Source: Paracoccaceae bacterium (GTDB lineage Bacteria; Pseudomonadota; Alphaproteobacteria; Rhodobacterales; Rhodobacteraceae). From it: 7,259 nt of DNA. Below are positions 6,696 through 7,259 of the stretch, piece after piece. The stretch's first letter is position 1; every line of letters begins with the position of its first letter. The translations under genes were made by a program, and so were the position numbers. The notes beneath the pieces were generated by a model. It was not told the origin of the DNA, did not search any database, and worked only from the letters and a program-made list of their open reading frames with translations. The stretch covers positions 1 to 7,259 of the forward strand of contig SKWP01000034.1 of NCBI GenBank assembly GCA_007128865.1, in the 5' to 3' direction.

Positions 6696-7259
6696 TCATG
6701 TGGGCAGCGTGGTGAAGTCGAGCAGGCTGTCGCCGGTTATCCCGCTCAGATCGCCAAGCCCGGTGAAACGGGCCATCACGGTTGCATCCGCGGTTGTCGG
6801 ATCGGCGCCGTAATCGACCCGTGCCAGCGCGGCGTTTTCACTGTCGGTTGCCAGCAGGTAGATCACATCATCGGCGGCAGCACCGGCAAGGCCGGCCGCG
6901 GCGGCGTTCAGTGTCGCCGTCTCGAGGTCGTCCAGCACGCTGGTCAGCACCACAAAGCCGGTGTTGACCCCCAGCGCGCCATCCGCGGCCAGCGCCTCGA
7001 ACCCGGTGCCGTCGCCGCGCAGGCCGGCGTTGTCGAGCCCGGCAATGCCGATCTTGTCGGCCCGCGGCCCGCCGGCTTCGAACCCGGTGATGGTATCGAC
7101 CCCGTTCGCGGCCGGATCGGCCTCGAAGATCACGGTGTTGCGCCCGCCGGCCGTCAGGTCGATGCTGTCATCGCCCCCCCGGCCCTGCACCACAGAATCG
7201 ATGGCCGCCACGGCGATGCTGTCACCCCCCGCCGTACCGATCCAGGTTTCCGAGTTGCC
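6696..7259 (-). CDS. RTX-like type I secretion substrate, C-terminal part (start beyond window)
   Basis: The frame is open from the right edge to the TGA at 6696-6698, giving 187 visible residues; a GTG at 7211 is in frame but is probably not the start. The first part carries imperfect glycine/aspartate-rich RTX-like units (TAGGDSIAV, then GRGGDDSID and LTAGGRNTV), followed by NTVIFEADPAANGVDTITGF, the calcium-binding beta-roll ending often seen after hemolysin-type repeats (an F/V-F strand, then DTITGF). The rest is Ala/Asp/Leu-rich, ending in a hydrophobic tail, LLDFTTLPT, suited to an uncleaved type I signal. There is no cysteine, one lysine and many aspartates, as usual for exported RTX proteins. 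The downstream SapC and secretion genes make this the likely cargo. Whether it is a surface-layer protein, adhesin or enzyme depends on the missing N-terminal part. Confidence 0.75.
   Translation of the reverse strand, partial: GNSETWIGTAGGDSIAVAAIDSVVQGRGGDDSIDLTAGGRNTVIFEADPAANGVDTITGFEAGGPRADKIGIAGLDNAGLRGDGTGFEALAADGALGVNTGFVVLTSVLDDLETATLNAAAAGLAGAAADDVIYLLATDSENAALARVDYGADPTTADATVMARFTGLGDLSGITGDSLLDFTTLPT

Noticed and set aside
4997..6715. A 572-codon open frame on the + strand opposite the TolC and SapC genes
   Set aside because: It is Arg/Pro/Gly/Ala-rich low-complexity translation, typical of an antisense frame in high-GC DNA; the - strand genes have family-level signatures and coupled starts.

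Overview
The window is GC-rich, with strong G/C bias at third codon positions, tight gene packing and protein families that suggest an alphaproteobacterium, probably of the Rhodobacterales. That assignment is an inference from composition and gene families; no rRNA or other marker gene is present.

Layout. On the + strand, positions 1-294 hold the 3' end of a sodium-dependent (NSS/SNF family) transporter cut by the window edge. A 140-residue hotdog-fold acyl-CoA thioesterase follows at 358-780. All remaining genes lie on the - strand, converge on the thioesterase, and read from the right edge leftward: the C-terminal end of an RTX-like, acidic, cysteine-free protein (7259-6696, start beyond the window); a SapC-family protein (6610-5681); a TolC-type outer-membrane factor with a lipoprotein signal (5684-4275); a type I secretion ABC transporter with a degenerate C39-like domain (4278-2125); and an HlyD-type membrane fusion protein (2106-796).

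How the genes work together. The last three genes supply the three parts of a type I secretion channel: inner-membrane ATPase, periplasmic adaptor and outer-membrane duct. The RTX-like protein is the obvious candidate cargo, because type I substrates carry glycine/aspartate-rich repeats followed by an uncleaved C-terminal signal. The SapC-family protein lies between cargo and channel, as in the sapCDEF surface-layer secretion locus of Campylobacter fetus, although the transporter genes here are in a different order. SapC/TolC and TolC/ABC overlap by 4 bases and the ABC/HlyD gap is 18 bases, so these four genes look like one translationally coupled unit. The one real gap, 85 bases between cargo and SapC, holds a perfect 12-bp GC hairpin placed like an attenuator that would let cargo be expressed more than the channel.

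The most interesting point is this compact cargo-SapC-type I secretion cluster, in which the SapC protein has no established molecular function. No RNA genes, insertion sequences, CRISPR arrays or broken genes were found. The main operon promoter must lie to the right of the window.
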